DNA of 64,000 nt from Sulfolobus tengchongensis (GCF_036967215.1 NZ_CP146016.1:2667337-2731336), one strand, 5' to 3'; counted from the first letter of the stretch, positions 1-11,638 are shown. The notes: generated from the sequence alone by a model not told the origin. Translations and numbers: made by a program.

Positions 1-627
1 TAGATATCTATCTATTTTTGCAACAGATACTGTGACTACTGGGAAATTCATCGGTAACTTGCCTATTATTTCGTTCTTGTTAACCTTAATTCCATTAGCG
101 TCTTGCTCAACCTTATATAGCTTAGTATTGTATAGTGCTGCTACTGAAGCTAATGTACAAGCATCTAGAACATTTCCGCCATAATCTAGAACATAAACAT
201 CAAGCCAAACTGTCCAAACACTCTTTCCGGGCTCTATCGTAAGCTTCGTTAAATCTATAGCTTTGGAGTCTCTTAAGCTTCTATCTACTACTCTTGCTAA
301 CTCGATAGCATTTTCATCTGGAGGTCCAGGCTCGAATGTTTCATATGCTAATGGTAGAAGCTCCACATTTACTATAAGGTTTCCTTGATTAGGGGTATCC
401 TCATAGGGTTTTTCTACTTCAATTTTAGTCCCAGCTAAAACCATAGTGTTTCCTAATTTAACTAATGCAGAACCATCAGCTTTTTTAGCATAGTCTAATA
501 TTATTGAAATCGATCTATAGTCAGTTAATTTTCTTCCATCTTGTCTAATGCCTTTCTCGAAAAGACTTACTATACTTTCTTTTTTAATTATTGGAATTAT
601 ATTTTGATTAGATGGCGTTGAAGACAA
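1..627 (-). CDS. rrp42: Exosome core subunit Rrp42 (3' end outside window)
   Basis: RNase PH-fold subunit of the archaeal RNA exosome. In the family it is the inactive partner of Rrp41 in the hexameric ring. The visible part covers about 209 residues from the N-terminus; the C-terminus lies beyond position 1. The only start that fits is TTG at 627, giving MSSTPSNQNIIPIIKK, which resembles the Sulfolobus protein. Recognisable segments include GIRQDGRKLTDYR and KLPMNFPVV. The start lies 2 bases beyond the rrp41 stop, so it is the last visible gene of the exosome operon, which is read leftward. Confidence 0.95.
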   Translation of the reverse strand, partial: MSSTPSNQNIIPIIKKESIVSLFEKGIRQDGRKLTDYRSISIILDYAKKADGSALVKLGNTMVLAGTKIEVEKPYEDTPNQGNLIVNVELLPLAYETFEPGPPDENAIELARVVDRSLRDSKAIDLTKLTIEPGKSVWTVWLDVYVLDYGGNVLDACTLASVAALYNTKLYKVEQDANGIKVNKNEIIGKLPMNFPVVTVSVAKIDRYL

Positions 628-629
628 TC

Positions 630-1376
<747 letters not shown>

Positions 1377-2077
1377 CTAATTTTTCCTCAATAAATTGTT
1401 TTATTCTATCTGTTAGGCCTTTTATATGTGACTCATTCTCAATTTTCCTAATAGCCTCAATTAGAATTTCCTCAGATAATCGAGAAGGACAATTCGCCCA
1501 TATTCTGCCATTATTTGCAACTAACATGCTGCATCCGCTTTTTGAGGTTAAGGTCTCGTACATACTTTTATTCTTGCCTATAACGCGCGGGACCTTAACT
1601 GGCATTATCTCAATAACTGTACCATTACTTATACGACCTAAATCTTTACCTTTTACCGATAAAACTGGATCTACTGTTCTGTCGAAATTCTCAATTCGGG
1701 CTATTATGTAATCACCTACATCTAAATATCTTCTTAAATCCTCGCCAACATTAACAGGCCTACCTAAAAGGTTTAAAGCAGGCAAATAAGCCTTATATGG
1801 TGCTTTTATATCAACTACCCAACCATAAATCTCCACATCCTCTATTAATCCTATCACGATGTCGCCAATCTTAGGATAGTAAAACGAACCCTCTAATGGA
1901 ATTATCTCAAATTGAGTATCCTTTACATCAAATAGACCAACTACTGTAGAATAGTATTTATTACTAACTTTTAGTATGTATGGGGACCAAGGAATCTGAA
2001 ACTCTCCTTCGGCTACTAATTCCCCTGGTACCACTATCGATCTTGGCTGTAAAAGAATCTTTTGTTGCTGACTCATA

Positions 2078-2779
2078 TTATCTCACTTGTAACACTCTAA
2101 CTTCCACTTCTCCTTTTGTCAAATTATTTAACTTATCTATTACATCTTGTTGAGCACCTGCAGGTATTTCCAACTCCGCAATTAACGTACCATCCTCTAA
2201 CCAATTTGACTTTTTAACCTCTCCTAAATTGTGTAATTGCGTCTTAACTTTTGAACTATATTCTGGTGGAACTTTAATGCTGAGCAACGCTCTAGCTATT
2301 TTGATCGGTATTATCTTCGAAATTTCCTTGACTATTTGCATAGCTTGAGCTTCTACATCTCGGTTCAAATCAATTTGAACCCTTGCTTGTTCCATCGCCA
2401 TTTCTATCCTAGTAGGCGGTATTGGTAAATTTGTTTTAGGATCCACTGCATTTCTATGTATAAAATCTACTATCTGTTTCCTCTTACTTTCCAACATTTC
2501 TTTCCTTTGCTCAGCAGTAACCGGCAGTTCTCCTTTAATTAGAATTTCTTTGACTATTGTCTCAAAATCTGTAGTACCAAAGACTTTTTTAAGCGCAGCA
2601 GGAGAAGCTTTTAATCCTTTTTTAACATCCTTGTATATAGTATCAGATACTACTATATCTGAAAGACTAATGCTCTTCCCACTCCTAAAAGCTAATGCCT
2701 CTTTCGGCTTAACTAGGATTTCGAACCTCTCTCCATGCGATTCATACTTTACTATTACATAATCACGCTCCTTTGTCAT
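2078..2779 (-). CDS. SBDS ribosome maturation protein
   Basis: Archaeal member of the Shwachman-Bodian-Diamond family, which acts in late large-subunit maturation. It has 233 residues. The N-terminal FYSH-like domain includes [14 protein letters not shown]; the middle has [19 protein letters not shown] and the run [19 protein letters not shown], both typical of SBDS; a C-terminal ferredoxin-like domain follows. It lies between psmA and rrp4, its usual neighbours, and is probably co-transcribed with the exosome genes. Confidence 0.95.
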   Translation of the reverse strand: MTKERDYVIVKYESHGERFEILVKPKEALAFRSGKSISLSDIVVSDTIYKDVKKGLKASPAALKKVFGTTDFETIVKEILIKGELPVTAEQRKEMLESKRKQIVDFIHRNAVDPKTNLPIPPTRIEMAMEQARVQIDLNRDVEAQAMQIVKEISKIIPIKIARALLSIKVPPEYSSKVKTQLHNLGEVKKSNWLEDGTLIAELEIPAGAQQDVIDKLNNLTKGEVEVRVLQVR

Positions 2780-2796
2780 GAAAAAAATCCACCTTA

Positions 2797-3522
2797 TTAT
2801 AACTTCTGCAGATACATATTTTTATCTTCACTGGTCATTTTTAGAAATATCCCAGTCTGAACTGAGGCATATCCTATTTCCACTGTATTTGGAGTTAACT
2901 TTTCATTAGGCTTTAGTGTAGCTGATAAAGTTCTTAATGCTAATAATATGGTATCTTCCATACTTAAGTCCTCTTTATAGTTTTTCTCTAAAAATTCGGT
3001 AGCCGTATAATAACCTTGGCCTATTGCGACAGCATAATAAGGCATATATTGTCCACTCGGCTCAGTCATATATAGCTTAGGAGTTGTTTTATCTATTCCA
3101 GCTATTACTAACGCAACACCAAATGGTCTAACTCCTCCATGTTGAGTGTACATTTGTTTAACATCAGCTACTGACTTCGTTAAATAATCGATACTAACGG
3201 GTTCGTCGTATACTAACCTATGTTGTAGAGCTATATTCCTTGCATAGTCTATTAAGACTCTTCCATCAGATGCTAAACCAGCAAAGCTACATCCTACATG
3301 ATCATCAATTAAAAATATTTTTTCTATACTATCTACATCTAATAAAGATTGGGCCTTCCTCTTCTCACTTGCAATAACAACCCCAGATTTTGATTTTATA
3401 CCAATTGCTGTCCAACCTTTTTTAACAGCTTCAAATGCGTAGTCTACTTGGTATAATGAACCGTCTGGTGAAAATATCGTTATTGCCCTATCATATCCCA
3501 TGGCTGCTGGTCCGAATGCCAT
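2797..3522 (-). CDS. psmA: 20S proteasome alpha subunit
   Basis: Structural outer-ring subunit of the 20S proteasome. It is 241 residues and begins with [39 protein letters not shown] is the alpha-subunit signature, with the gate-forming N-terminal extension and helix H0. [13 protein letters not shown] is also typical. The ATG at 3522 is the obvious start. It lies 17 bases upstream of SBDS in the exosome superoperon. Confidence 0.97.
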   Translation of the reverse strand: MAFGPAAMGYDRAITIFSPDGSLYQVDYAFEAVKKGWTAIGIKSKSGVVIASEKRKAQSLLDVDSIEKIFLIDDHVGCSFAGLASDGRVLIDYARNIALQHRLVYDEPVSIDYLTKSVADVKQMYTQHGGVRPFGVALVIAGIDKTTPKLYMTEPSGQYMPYYAVAIGQGYYTATEFLEKNYKEDLSMEDTILLALRTLSATLKPNEKLTPNTVEIGYASVQTGIFLKMTSEDKNMYLQKL

Positions 3523-3619
3523 ATATTATCCACTCATGAAATAGTGAGTAATCCCTAATTTTAAAAATATCGTTCAGCTCGTCGCAGAGTACATCATCGA
3601 GCAGTCTGGAGCGGCTTCA

Positions 3620-4051
3620 TCATTTTAAACCGATTAGTTTTTTTGCCCTTTTTAAACTTCCGGTAGTTCTTCTTGGAACTATAAGTATTTTACTGCCATT
3701 AATTTCCTTAGCAAAAGGCAAACTAGCTAAAACTGATTTATAGCCTACTCTATTAGTCGAAATGATGCCTTCTTGAGTATCTTCTCGGAATATTATAACC
3801 TTAGGATTCGCAATTTCAAGCCACATGGTTCCTAATAATTCCTTTAAGGAGTTACGAACGATCTTTTCTAGATCCTCCCCCTTTACTTTAGATTCAGTTA
3901 TAGCATAAAATACTATATATCTTTTTGCCTTCACTATTTTCTTATTTTTTACGATTTTGATATTTAGATATCTCCTTCTAAAATACTCTATAGTTAATAT
4001 AGAAAGCCATAAGATTAATACAATATCAATTATTAGCTGGATTGATAGCAT
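3620..4051 (-). CDS. rnp2: RNase P protein component Pop5/Rnp2
   Basis: Protein subunit of the RNase P ribonucleoprotein, which matures tRNA 5' ends. The Pop5-like domain starts near residue 40 with [20 protein letters not shown] and continues with [15 protein letters not shown]. The first 25 residues ([17 protein letters not shown]) are hydrophobic, which is unusual for this subunit. Either a membrane-anchored N-terminus is real, or the true start is internal. It overlaps the Rpp30 gene by 26 bases, supporting a shared transcript and complex. Confidence 0.8.
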   Translation of the reverse strand: MLSIQLIIDIVLILWLSILTIEYFRRRYLNIKIVKNKKIVKAKRYIVFYAITESKVKGEDLEKIVRNSLKELLGTMWLEIANPKVIIFREDTQEGIISTNRVGYKSVLASLPFAKEINGSKILIVPRRTTGSLKRAKKLIGLK

Positions 4052-4586
4052 ACAACAACTTTATGGGATTTAAAATAACAAACTTATAAGCTTCCTCTTC
4101 ATCTGCACCCGCTATAGTTAGATAGCTTATTTTAGAGATTGGGTTCCATATTTCATTAAAGTCCTTAGCATATGAAGAGAAGATAATATTAGGTATCCAC
4201 TTGTAACCGTATATTACAGCATTATGTATTAATCCACTGGAAGATTTAAGAGAAACCTCAACAAATTTATTGTGTGATCTTAATAAGTTTAACATACTTT
4301 TCCTAAATATTCTAGAATTATCATCACTTAATATTATAGCATGCACTTTCTTATTAATTATCGCATATCTTAATGCATCTATGGAAAGAGGCTTAACAAA
4401 AATTAACACGTTATTACTAAAAAAGGATCTTTTAAGTAACTTCTTTAATTGTCCGCTATTCTCTACTACTAATGTAACTCTCCGTATCCCAGCTAACCCA
4501 TCCTCACTGAAAATCAAATTATAACCTAATTTTCTAGCGAAGGGAAATAGCTTAGAGTTTAGAATGCATGATTCGATTACTAACAA
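4026..4586 (-). CDS. rnp3: RNase P protein component Rpp30/Rnp3
   Basis: TIM-barrel-like RNase P subunit that pairs with Pop5. It is 186 residues, somewhat short for the family. The pattern of short beta strands and helices fits, including [14 protein letters not shown] and an end like RNase P p30 ([14 protein letters not shown]). The assignment rests mainly on the order L15e, exosome-like RNA-binding protein, Rpp30, Pop5, which is conserved in Sulfolobales. It overlaps the gene upstream by 35 bases and the one downstream by 26 bases. Confidence 0.75.
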   Translation of the reverse strand: MLVIESCILNSKLFPFARKLGYNLIFSEDGLAGIRRVTLVVENSGQLKKLLKRSFFSNNVLIFVKPLSIDALRYAIINKKVHAIILSDDNSRIFRKSMLNLLRSHNKFVEVSLKSSSGLIHNAVIYGYKWIPNIIFSSYAKDFNEIWNPISKISYLTIAGADEEEAYKFVILNPIKLLYAINPANN

Positions 4587-5001
4587 GTTTCTTTATCTCC
4601 TCCTTAATATTTTCCAATGACGTATTAAATGATATTATACATTTAATAACGTCATCACCATCTTTAAGAACTAACCTACCTTCAGCGATTAGATACTGTT
4701 TGTCAAATCTTAGATACAGCTTGCTACCATCCCAGTGGGAATCTATTGTAGTAAGCATTAACATCAATTCAGTAGTTTCAATTTTGTTTAATATCATATT
4801 AAAAAAGGATTCCATAGTTTTTTTATCAAACCTATATTCAACTATAGTTATTTTATTGCCATAGTGACCTTGTGCAGTTGTTATATTTTTCTTAGAACTG
4901 GAGATCAAGGGAGAGAAAAAGCTTTCTATAGAGTTAACTATTTTATTATAATCTTCGGTTTCATGTACAAAAACTGAAAGAATAGCTTGCGTTACCTTCA
5001 T
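4552..5001 (-). CDS. Exosome-subunit-like RNA-binding protein (COG1325 type)
   Basis: Small archaeal RNA-binding protein of the family often labelled exosome subunit. It has 149 residues and starts MKVTQAILSVFVHETEDYNK. The opening SVFVHETEDYNKI is characteristic, as is the later WDGSKLYLRFDKQYL. Its start is 2 bases after the L15e stop. The role in RNA processing is inferred from position between L15e and the RNase P genes. Confidence 0.78.
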   Translation of the reverse strand: MKVTQAILSVFVHETEDYNKIVNSIESFFSPLISSSKKNITTAQGHYGNKITIVEYRFDKKTMESFFNMILNKIETTELMLMLTTIDSHWDGSKLYLRFDKQYLIAEGRLVLKDGDDVIKCIISFNTSLENIKEEIKKLVSNRIMHSKL

Positions 5002-5003
5002 AG

Positions 5004-5654
<651 letters not shown>

Positions 5655-5715
5655 TTATTCTCAAAATACTATGCTAAGCATCTAATTAATAAATGTGTTC
5701 ACTAAATCAGAACAT

Positions 5716-6921
5716 ATGATTACCATTGGAATTATAGGCAAGACTAACGTTGGCAAGAGCACATTTTTTGCCGCAGCAACACTTAAGGATGTTGAAATAG
5801 ATAATAGGCCATTCGTAACCATTAACCCCAATGAGGGCATAGGATATGTAAGAATTAAATGTGTTCATACTGAATTTAATGTCAAGTGTAATCCGAAGAA
5901 CTCTATATGCATTGATGATTACAGATTTATACCAATAAAACTACTAGACGTAGCTGGTCTCATACCCGGTGCTCATGAGGGTAGAGGATTAGGGAATAAG
6001 TTTCTAGATGATTTAAGGCAAGCTGACGCATTAATACACGTTATTGATGCAAGTGGGTCAACAAACGAAGAAGGCATTCCAGTGGAGCCTGGTTCAAGAG
6101 ATCCAGAAGAGGATATTAAATTTATAGAGAAGGAATTAGATGAGTGGTTTTATTCTATTGTAAGTAAAGATTGGGCTAAATTCTCTAGGACAATTGACTT
6201 ATCTGGAAAAGATCTAGTAGAAGCGTTATTGAGTAAATTATCTGGAATATCTGTAAATAGATCGCATATAATTGAGACCTTGAAAACCACCAAACTAGAA
6301 AACTTGAAATTAATGCAATGGACAGAACAAGATTTAAGGCTTTTCGCAAAAACATTACGAAACATAAGCAAACCGATGATAATAGCCGCAAATAAAAGTG
6401 ATCTACCCCAATCCAGAGACAATATTAAACGATTAAAAGAAAAATATAAATGGGTAATTCCAACCAGTGCAGCGTCAGAAATGGCTTTAAGAAAGGCCGC
6501 TAAGGCTGGAATAATAAAATATATTCCTGGTGATAGTGAATTTACAATACTTAAACCAATAAATGAAAAACAAAAAAACGCGTTAGACTACATTAAGGTA
6601 AATGTATTGGAAGTTTATGGAAGTACCGGAGTCCAAGAAGCTATAAATACCGCAGTATTCGATGCATTGGGCATGATTGTTGTATACCCAGTAGAAGATG
6701 AGAGAAAGTTAACTGATAGAAACGGAAATGTCTTACCAGACGCCATACTGCTAAAGAGGGGATCTAGCCCAAAGGATCTAGCTAGTGTTATACATACTGA
6801 ATTAGCTAAGGGTTTCTTATATGCAATTGACGTTAAGAAGAAAATAAGAATAGGAGAGAATTATCAGTTACAAAATAATGATGTAATAAAGATCGTATCA
6901 ACTACTGCTAGACCTTCTTAA
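5716..6921 (+). CDS. OBG/YchF-type GTP-binding protein with TGS domain
   Basis: Ribosome-associated P-loop GTPase of the archaeal YchF/Ygr210-like group. The G1 motif is GKTNVGKS near residue 9, G3 lies in [16 protein letters not shown], and G4 is ANKSD near residue 233. The C-terminal TGS-like domain ends DVIKIVST. I prefer ATG 5716 ([10 protein letters not shown]) over the upstream GTG at 5695, because the G1 motif should lie close to the N-terminus. It is the only plus-strand gene in this host block and converges with the nucleotidylyltransferase gene, overlapping it by 24 bases. Confidence 0.93.
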   Translation: MITIGIIGKTNVGKSTFFAAATLKDVEIDNRPFVTINPNEGIGYVRIKCVHTEFNVKCNPKNSICIDDYRFIPIKLLDVAGLIPGAHEGRGLGNKFLDDLRQADALIHVIDASGSTNEEGIPVEPGSRDPEEDIKFIEKELDEWFYSIVSKDWAKFSRTIDLSGKDLVEALLSKLSGISVNRSHIIETLKTTKLENLKLMQWTEQDLRLFAKTLRNISKPMIIAANKSDLPQSRDNIKRLKEKYKWVIPTSAASEMALRKAAKAGIIKYIPGDSEFTILKPINEKQKNALDYIKVNVLEVYGSTGVQEAINTAVFDALGMIVVYPVEDERKLTDRNGNVLPDAILLKRGSSPKDLASVIHTELAKGFLYAIDVKKKIRIGENYQLQNNDVIKIVSTTARPS

Positions 6922-8121
6922 ATAACTTGGGATAAATTTTTCACCTTTTTCCACATCTCTATCCACTATAGATCCAGGATAGATCCACGCGTATGCGCCT
7001 ATTTTTACTCCCGGTAATATAGACACATTGATCCCAGTTCTCACATGAGCACCCACTATCGCGCCTAGCTTCTTTCTTCCACTGCTCACTATCTCATTTC
7101 TTATTCTTACTTTAACCTCTTTTTCGTCAAATCTCAAATTTGCGGTTATCGTTCCTGCACCAAAATTTACATCTTCGCAGATTATACTATCTCCAACGTA
7201 ACTTAGATGAGGTATTTTACTATTTTCCATTATCACGCTTTCCTTTATCTCATTGAACGCGCCAATTTTCACATTGCTCCCTATTACGGTATATGGTCTT
7301 ATATAGGCGTTAGGTCCAATTGTGGCATTTTTACCTATATATACTGGCCCTTCGATATAGGTACCGGATTTTATTACTGCTCCCTCTTCTATAATTGCTT
7401 TACCCTTAATTTTTACATTCTCCTCAATAGAACCTAAATTTCGATCTATTTCTCTATCTAGAAAGAATTTATTGGCTTCTATTAGATCCCATGGCCTACC
7501 TATATCCATCCAAAAACCATTGTATTGGACGACCTTGACTTTACTGCCAATAAGATTTACAGCATCAGTGAGTTCTAGTTCCCCTCTACTAGAAACTTTA
7601 ATCTTACTTATATAAGAAAATATATCATTTGTAAATTTATAAATTCCTGCATTGATCAAATTTGATGGTGGATTCTCGGGCTTCTCAACTATCTTCACTA
7701 AATTACTCTCAGAATCTCTTATTATAACACCATAATTTTTAGGATTTTGAGACTCGGTGGCTAGTATTGCATTTCCTTTAACATTTAATAAATTTTTAAT
7801 AGCAGATTCCTCAAAAGCTAGATCTGCATATATAACTAAAAACTCGTCATCTTTACCAATATGCTTCTCCACTGCTTTTAATGCGGCTGCTGTACCATGG
7901 CCTTCCAATTGTTCAACTAAAGTCACGTTATCCAAAACTTTGTAATATTCCTTATGTTTACTATCAATTACTATTAGAATATCTCTAGTATATCTTCTTA
8001 GAATCTCAATATTTCTCAAAATTAAAGGATAATCGAGAATAGGTACAAAAGGTTTGGGTCTTGTATGTGTTATTGGTTCTAGTCTTTCTCCCTTACCCGC
8101 TGCTAACAGTACTGCTTTCAA
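6898..8121 (-). CDS. Bifunctional sugar-1-phosphate nucleotidylyltransferase/acetyltransferase
   Basis: GlmU-like enzyme of 407 residues. The N-terminal Rossmann-type nucleotidylyltransferase has the signature LAAGKGERLEPITHTRPKP at residues 6-24. The C-terminal half, from about residue 235, is a left-handed beta helix with hexapeptide repeats (VKIKGKAIIEEGAVI, VYIGKNATIGPNAYIRP). Such enzymes make UDP-GlcNAc or dTDP-sugars for glycosylation and cell-surface precursors. The exact substrate cannot be read from sequence. The start overlaps the S3Ae stop by 29 bases. Confidence 0.9.
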   Translation of the reverse strand: MKAVLLAAGKGERLEPITHTRPKPFVPILDYPLILRNIEILRRYTRDILIVIDSKHKEYYKVLDNVTLVEQLEGHGTAAALKAVEKHIGKDDEFLVIYADLAFEESAIKNLLNVKGNAILATESQNPKNYGVIIRDSESNLVKIVEKPENPPSNLINAGIYKFTNDIFSYISKIKVSSRGELELTDAVNLIGSKVKVVQYNGFWMDIGRPWDLIEANKFFLDREIDRNLGSIEENVKIKGKAIIEEGAVIKSGTYIEGPVYIGKNATIGPNAYIRPYTVIGSNVKIGAFNEIKESVIMENSKIPHLSYVGDSIICEDVNFGAGTITANLRFDEKEVKVRIRNEIVSSGRKKLGAIVGAHVRTGINVSILPGVKIGAYAWIYPGSIVDRDVEKGEKFIPSYLRRSSSS

Positions 8122-8719
8122 TCTGTTTACCTAAATTTTCTGGTACTTTAAGAACTTTAGTTTTTTCTATTTCCGCTTTCCTTAAAGGATATATCTTCTT
8201 AGCTGCTTCAAATATCTCATTGGCTAATCTACCAAATACGACTTCTTGCACGAAATCATCAAAAGTAAGTTCACTCGCCTTTTTAGATACTATATCATTT
8301 ATTATTTTCCTAATTGCTGTCTTTTGAGATTGATGACACTTATATGTAGTTAATACTAACCCCTTAACTCTTATCACGTAACCGTCTTTAGTTGTTACGT
8401 CAATTATACTGTTTATTTTAGAGCTCTTTCTTCGAATTAACGATCTTAAATAATCTCTTGAAAGTTCATGTCCCGCGAATCTAGTAACTAATCTATCTCC
8501 ATTATTTTCTATAATTTTAAAGTAAAGATGAACATAAACTTGACTGAAATCTCCAGTTAGATCATATAAGGTTGTCTCAACTCTTCTTCCGATAGTCTGG
8601 TTTACATCATAAGCTGGAGTGGAACCTAGAGGTACTTCTCCGAAAACTTTAGGTGCTATTATGTTGTACCATCTTTTCATTTTCCACTTGTCTTTGATTG
8701 CTCCTCCTTTAGCTGACAT
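8093..8719 (-). CDS. rps3ae: Ribosomal protein S3Ae
   Basis: Small-subunit protein shared by archaea and eukaryotes, 208 residues. It begins with the family-like KDKWKMKRWYNIIAPKVFGE and contains GRRVETTLYDLTGDFSQ and TTKDGYVIRVKGLVLT. It overlaps the TrmJ-like gene by 11 bases and the nucleotidylyltransferase gene by 29 bases, so all three are likely co-transcribed. Confidence 0.96.
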   Translation of the reverse strand: MSAKGGAIKDKWKMKRWYNIIAPKVFGEVPLGSTPAYDVNQTIGRRVETTLYDLTGDFSQVYVHLYFKIIENNGDRLVTRFAGHELSRDYLRSLIRRKSSKINSIIDVTTKDGYVIRVKGLVLTTYKCHQSQKTAIRKIINDIVSKKASELTFDDFVQEVVFGRLANEIFEAAKKIYPLRKAEIEKTKVLKVPENLGKQIESSTVSSG

Positions 8720-9422
8720 TACTCATCTCCTTTTCATTGTGAATTATCCTGGTATAAAGTTTTCTCAAAAAATGTACGATAACCCTAGCCTCTTCCTCGT
8801 CTTTAACTCCCCTTATTATTGCACGCTTCATAGCTATGTACATTTTATAATCCTCATCTGACCTTTTAAGTAACTTATAAAGGGTTTCAGTATATTTGTC
8901 TATTAGTTGAATAGAATGTTCTGAAATTGTGGAAGTCTGAGGATTATTCAATATTCCTCTATTTTTCCAAATTTCGTATAATATTATACCTACTGCATGG
9001 GAAAGATTGAGAACCGGGTAGCTTGGATTTGCTGGAATGTGAAGAAGGAAATCACTTTTGAAAATCTCCTCCCTAGTTAAACCTACACTCTCTCTACCAA
9101 AAATTAATGCTACCCTTTTACCTTGAATTAAAGGGAATAATTCCCAAGGCTTTATTGACTTTCTTAAAATATCTCCTTTATTATCAGCTATGCTAGAAGT
9201 AGCTATTTTAATATCAACATCAGCAATCGCATCGTTAAAATTATTTACAATTTTAGCATTCTCTAAAAATTCTTTGCCACCTGCAGAGAATTTTATTGCC
9301 TCAGAAATATTTACCTTGGGATTAACTATATATAGTTCGTCAACAAGAAAATTCTTACATAATCTAGCAATAAAGCCTACATTGTACTCACCTTCTGGTT
9401 CTACTAATACTACTCTAATCAT
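8709..9422 (-). CDS. SpoU/TrmJ-family RNA 2'-O-methyltransferase
   Basis: SPOUT-class methyltransferase of 237 residues, probably modifying tRNA position 32 as archaeal TrmJ does. The trefoil-knot motifs are visible: N-terminal MIRVVLVEPEGEYNVGFIAR, motif 2 ALIFGRESVGLTREE and motif 3 HIPANPSYPVLNLSHAVGI. The C-terminal region is helical. It overlaps the HemK-like gene by 8 bases and S3Ae by 11 bases. The specific target is inferred from the family only. Confidence 0.88.
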   Translation of the reverse strand: MIRVVLVEPEGEYNVGFIARLCKNFLVDELYIVNPKVNISEAIKFSAGGKEFLENAKIVNNFNDAIADVDIKIATSSIADNKGDILRKSIKPWELFPLIQGKRVALIFGRESVGLTREEIFKSDFLLHIPANPSYPVLNLSHAVGIILYEIWKNRGILNNPQTSTISEHSIQLIDKYTETLYKLLKRSDEDYKMYIAMKRAIIRGVKDEEEARVIVHFLRKLYTRIIHNEKEMSNVS

Positions 9423-10017
9423 TCTCCCTTATCACCTCTAAGCCCACAAGTCTCTCATATCCAATAACCTTTTCGTATTTGCGTAAAATTTTATATCTTT
9501 TCTTGTGAATAGCATATAATATCTTGTCCTCGTCACTTAATGACGAGAATAAGGTATAAATTCTATTAGCGTTCACCTCATTTAAAAATTCCATAAGAAC
9601 TTTAGCTCCATCCTTCCCTCCAGACCAACTATAACCTATCCATTGATTATATTCCTCAACTGGTAAATAAGGAGGATTAAAAATAGCTACGTCAAAATTT
9701 TGTCTCCTAAGACAAGTTAGTAAATTGCAATTAAGAATATCATAGTTACTAGGATTAAAAAATTTTTCATTAATTTTTAATGAACATAACGTAGATAACG
9801 TAGCATATGGATTTATGTCAACAAAGATAACTTTAGCTCCTCTCATTAAAGCCAATAAACCTAATACACCAGACCCAGATCCCATATCTAAAACTCTGTC
9901 TCCTTTATTTACCCTAATTAAATTAAGTAAGAGCTCGGTATCGTCCGAAGGTTCGTACGTTTGATCGTTCAAGCAGAGCTTAACTCCATGGAATTCAATA
10001 ACTCTAATATTTGCCAA
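9415..10017 (-). CDS. HemK/PrmC-like SAM-dependent methyltransferase
   Basis: Class I methyltransferase of 200 residues. The SAM-binding motif VLDMGSGSGVLGLLAL lies near residue 43 and the amide-methylating signature NPPY is seen in FNPPYLPVEEYNQW near residue 114. By family it should methylate glutamine in the release factor aRF1, as the archaeal HemK/Mtq2 enzymes do. The ORF starts with TTG. It overlaps rsmA by 49 bases upstream and the TrmJ-like gene by 8 bases downstream. Confidence 0.85.
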   Translation of the reverse strand: MANIRVIEFHGVKLCLNDQTYEPSDDTELLLNLIRVNKGDRVLDMGSGSGVLGLLALMRGAKVIFVDINPYATLSTLCSLKINEKFFNPSNYDILNCNLLTCLRRQNFDVAIFNPPYLPVEEYNQWIGYSWSGGKDGAKVLMEFLNEVNANRIYTLFSSLSDEDKILYAIHKKRYKILRKYEKVIGYERLVGLEVIREND

Positions 10018-10634
10018 GGCTTAAATTCCCTCACCTTTAGATCACTATATGAAATACCTCCGCACAGCTTAGAAACTCTTCTTAATGTTTTATTCTTATA
10101 TTTACTGATACATCTTATCAACTCATCAATGTCCTTCCTATATTGCCTCACTCTATTAAATATCACTATAGTTGAGAAAACTTTAGGTGAGGGTCTAAAA
10201 TCTCGTGGAGGGATCACATCTTTAGCTTGAATACTAAAATGATAGTTCAGTAAAAAGGAAATATACGTAGAATCATTTAGTACTTTTTCCACAAAATCAT
10301 TTTGAAGTATTAATAATAGCCTACGTATACCATCCATTTTAACTATTTCCTTGAAAAAATCAGAAGTTATTTGATATGGTAATGAAGATACTAATTGCCC
10401 CCTTAATACTGGTAAATGTCTCGCATCAGCTATTACGAGATTATATCCTTTCAAATATTTTATAAACTTCTTATCCAATTCTATACAAATATCAGGTTCT
10501 AAAAATCTAGTAATGTTACCTTTACCACATCCTACTTCTAATATGGGTCTAATATTATTATCAATATATGAAATAAACTTACTTATTACTCTCTCGTTAA
10601 CTAGAAAAACCTGCGAAAGCTTTACCTTAGCTTT
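9969..10634 (-). CDS. rsmA: 16S rRNA dimethyladenosine transferase RsmA/KsgA (start unclear)
   Basis: Enzyme that dimethylates the two adjacent adenines near the 3' end of 16S rRNA. The upstream reading frame encodes KVKLSQVFLVNERVISK and then the SAM-binding motif ILEVGCGKGN, which is needed for activity. ATG, GTG and TTG are all absent in frame between the stop at about 10635 and the TTG at 10478, and that TTG would remove the SAM motif. The gene must therefore use a non-canonical start near 10620, or its start codon has mutated. Downstream, VIPPRDFRPSPKV fits the family. The frame begins within the end of the DUF655 gene. Confidence 0.82.
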   Translation of the reverse strand, partial: KAKVKLSQVFLVNERVISKFISYIDNNIRPILEVGCGKGNITRFLEPDICIELDKKFIKYLKGYNLVIADARHLPVLRGQLVSSLPYQITSDFFKEIVKMDGIRRLLLILQNDFVEKVLNDSTYISFLLNYHFSIQAKDVIPPRDFRPSPKVFSTIVIFNRVRQYRKDIDELIRCISKYKNKTLRRVSKLCGGISYSDLKVREFKPWQILELLNSMELSSA

Positions 10635-11248
10635 TCAATGTAACCCACATAAATTGGTTGTTGTTCTAATCTTTTATTTTCATCTACGATAATAGGATAT
10701 ACAAATAAGTAATATTTCTCTCCTCCTTGCATCTCCTTTATTATCCTTTCTACTAACATTGAAACTACGTCTTTAACGCCTATTCTCGCCTCTATATCTT
10801 TAAAACTATCAAAGGGTTTTTTCTTTCTTTCCTCTAAAATTATTCTTAGGGTTTTCTTACCTATATTAGGTAATAATTCTAATGCATGAAGTTTTAACGT
10901 CAAAGGCTCGGCCTTATTAAAAACTTCAACAAATATCCTCTCTTTTTCTAAAATTATCTTTTGTAAAACTTTAGGCAAATTGTCTTTAGATAACGATGTT
11001 AAATCATCATATGTGATATGCGCATCTACTTTGACATTAGAATTTGACTCCAATTCTATCTTTTGCTCAGGGGAGAAATCCAAATTAAAAGCTAAAGGAG
11101 TGAGCTCGAGTAATAAGAAGTAGTCCTCTCCCACTGCTTGTATAAGTGGCCTATCTCTATGAAACTTATGTTTATCTAATGGATTGCCTTCCCTCATATA
11201 ATCTAAAACATATACTACTCGCTCCTTTACTAGCTTCCTTCTTTGCAA
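10622..11248 (-). CDS. DUF655 helix-hairpin-helix RNA/DNA-binding protein
   Basis: Archaeal DUF655 protein, 208 residues, found beside rsmA and Rpo4 in many archaea. The N-terminus (ERVVYVLDYMREGNP) and the middle helix-hairpin-helix (ALELLPNIGKKTLRIILEER, about residue 125) suggest nucleic-acid binding. No catalytic motif is visible. The position between the RNA polymerase subunit F gene and rsmA suggests a role in RNA metabolism, but its function is not established. Confidence 0.82.
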   Translation of the reverse strand: MQRRKLVKERVVYVLDYMREGNPLDKHKFHRDRPLIQAVGEDYFLLLELTPLAFNLDFSPEQKIELESNSNVKVDAHITYDDLTSLSKDNLPKVLQKIILEKERIFVEVFNKAEPLTLKLHALELLPNIGKKTLRIILEERKKKPFDSFKDIEARIGVKDVVSMLVERIIKEMQGGEKYYLFVYPIIVDENKRLEQQPIYVGYIEKLR

Positions 11249-11289
11249 ATCTACTTCCCTAAGAAGTAATAGATTCTAAAAGTAAAAAC

Positions 11290-11631
11290 TCAACTCTTAA
11301 TGTATTTCTTAATTATATCAATTATTTTTTGTATATCGTCTGAAGAATATGACTTGTTAGAATCCATTATTAGAATACTTCTAACTTCATCTGGCGTCAA
11401 AGGACAAATACTGGCTAAAACAGCCCTCACGTCTTCCCTATTTACAATACTGCTAAGCTCTTCCATAATTTTCTGTGCTACTTCCGCATCACATTTCTCT
11501 ACGCTATTTAAATAATCATAAGTCCTCTGTAATAAATTGGATGAAACACCAGATTTTATTACTTCCCCTAATAATTTCTTTGCAACAGAATATGGAATAT
11601 AATGCTCATCAACTATATAGACGGATGACAA
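11290..11631 (-). CDS. rpo4: RNA polymerase subunit Rpo4 (F)
   Basis: Stalk subunit that pairs with Rpo7 and helps open the promoter. It has 113 residues, typical for the family. The N-terminal tip [15 protein letters not shown] and the HRDC-like region [20 protein letters not shown] (about residue 68) are diagnostic. It lies 7 bases downstream of L21e, a conserved archaeal pair. Confidence 0.95.
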   Translation of the reverse strand: MSSVYIVDEHYIPYSVAKKLLGEVIKSGVSSNLLQRTYDYLNSVEKCDAEVAQKIMEELSSIVNREDVRAVLASICPLTPDEVRSILIMDSNKSYSSDDIQKIIDIIKKYIKS

Positions 11632-11638
11632 TTACTAA

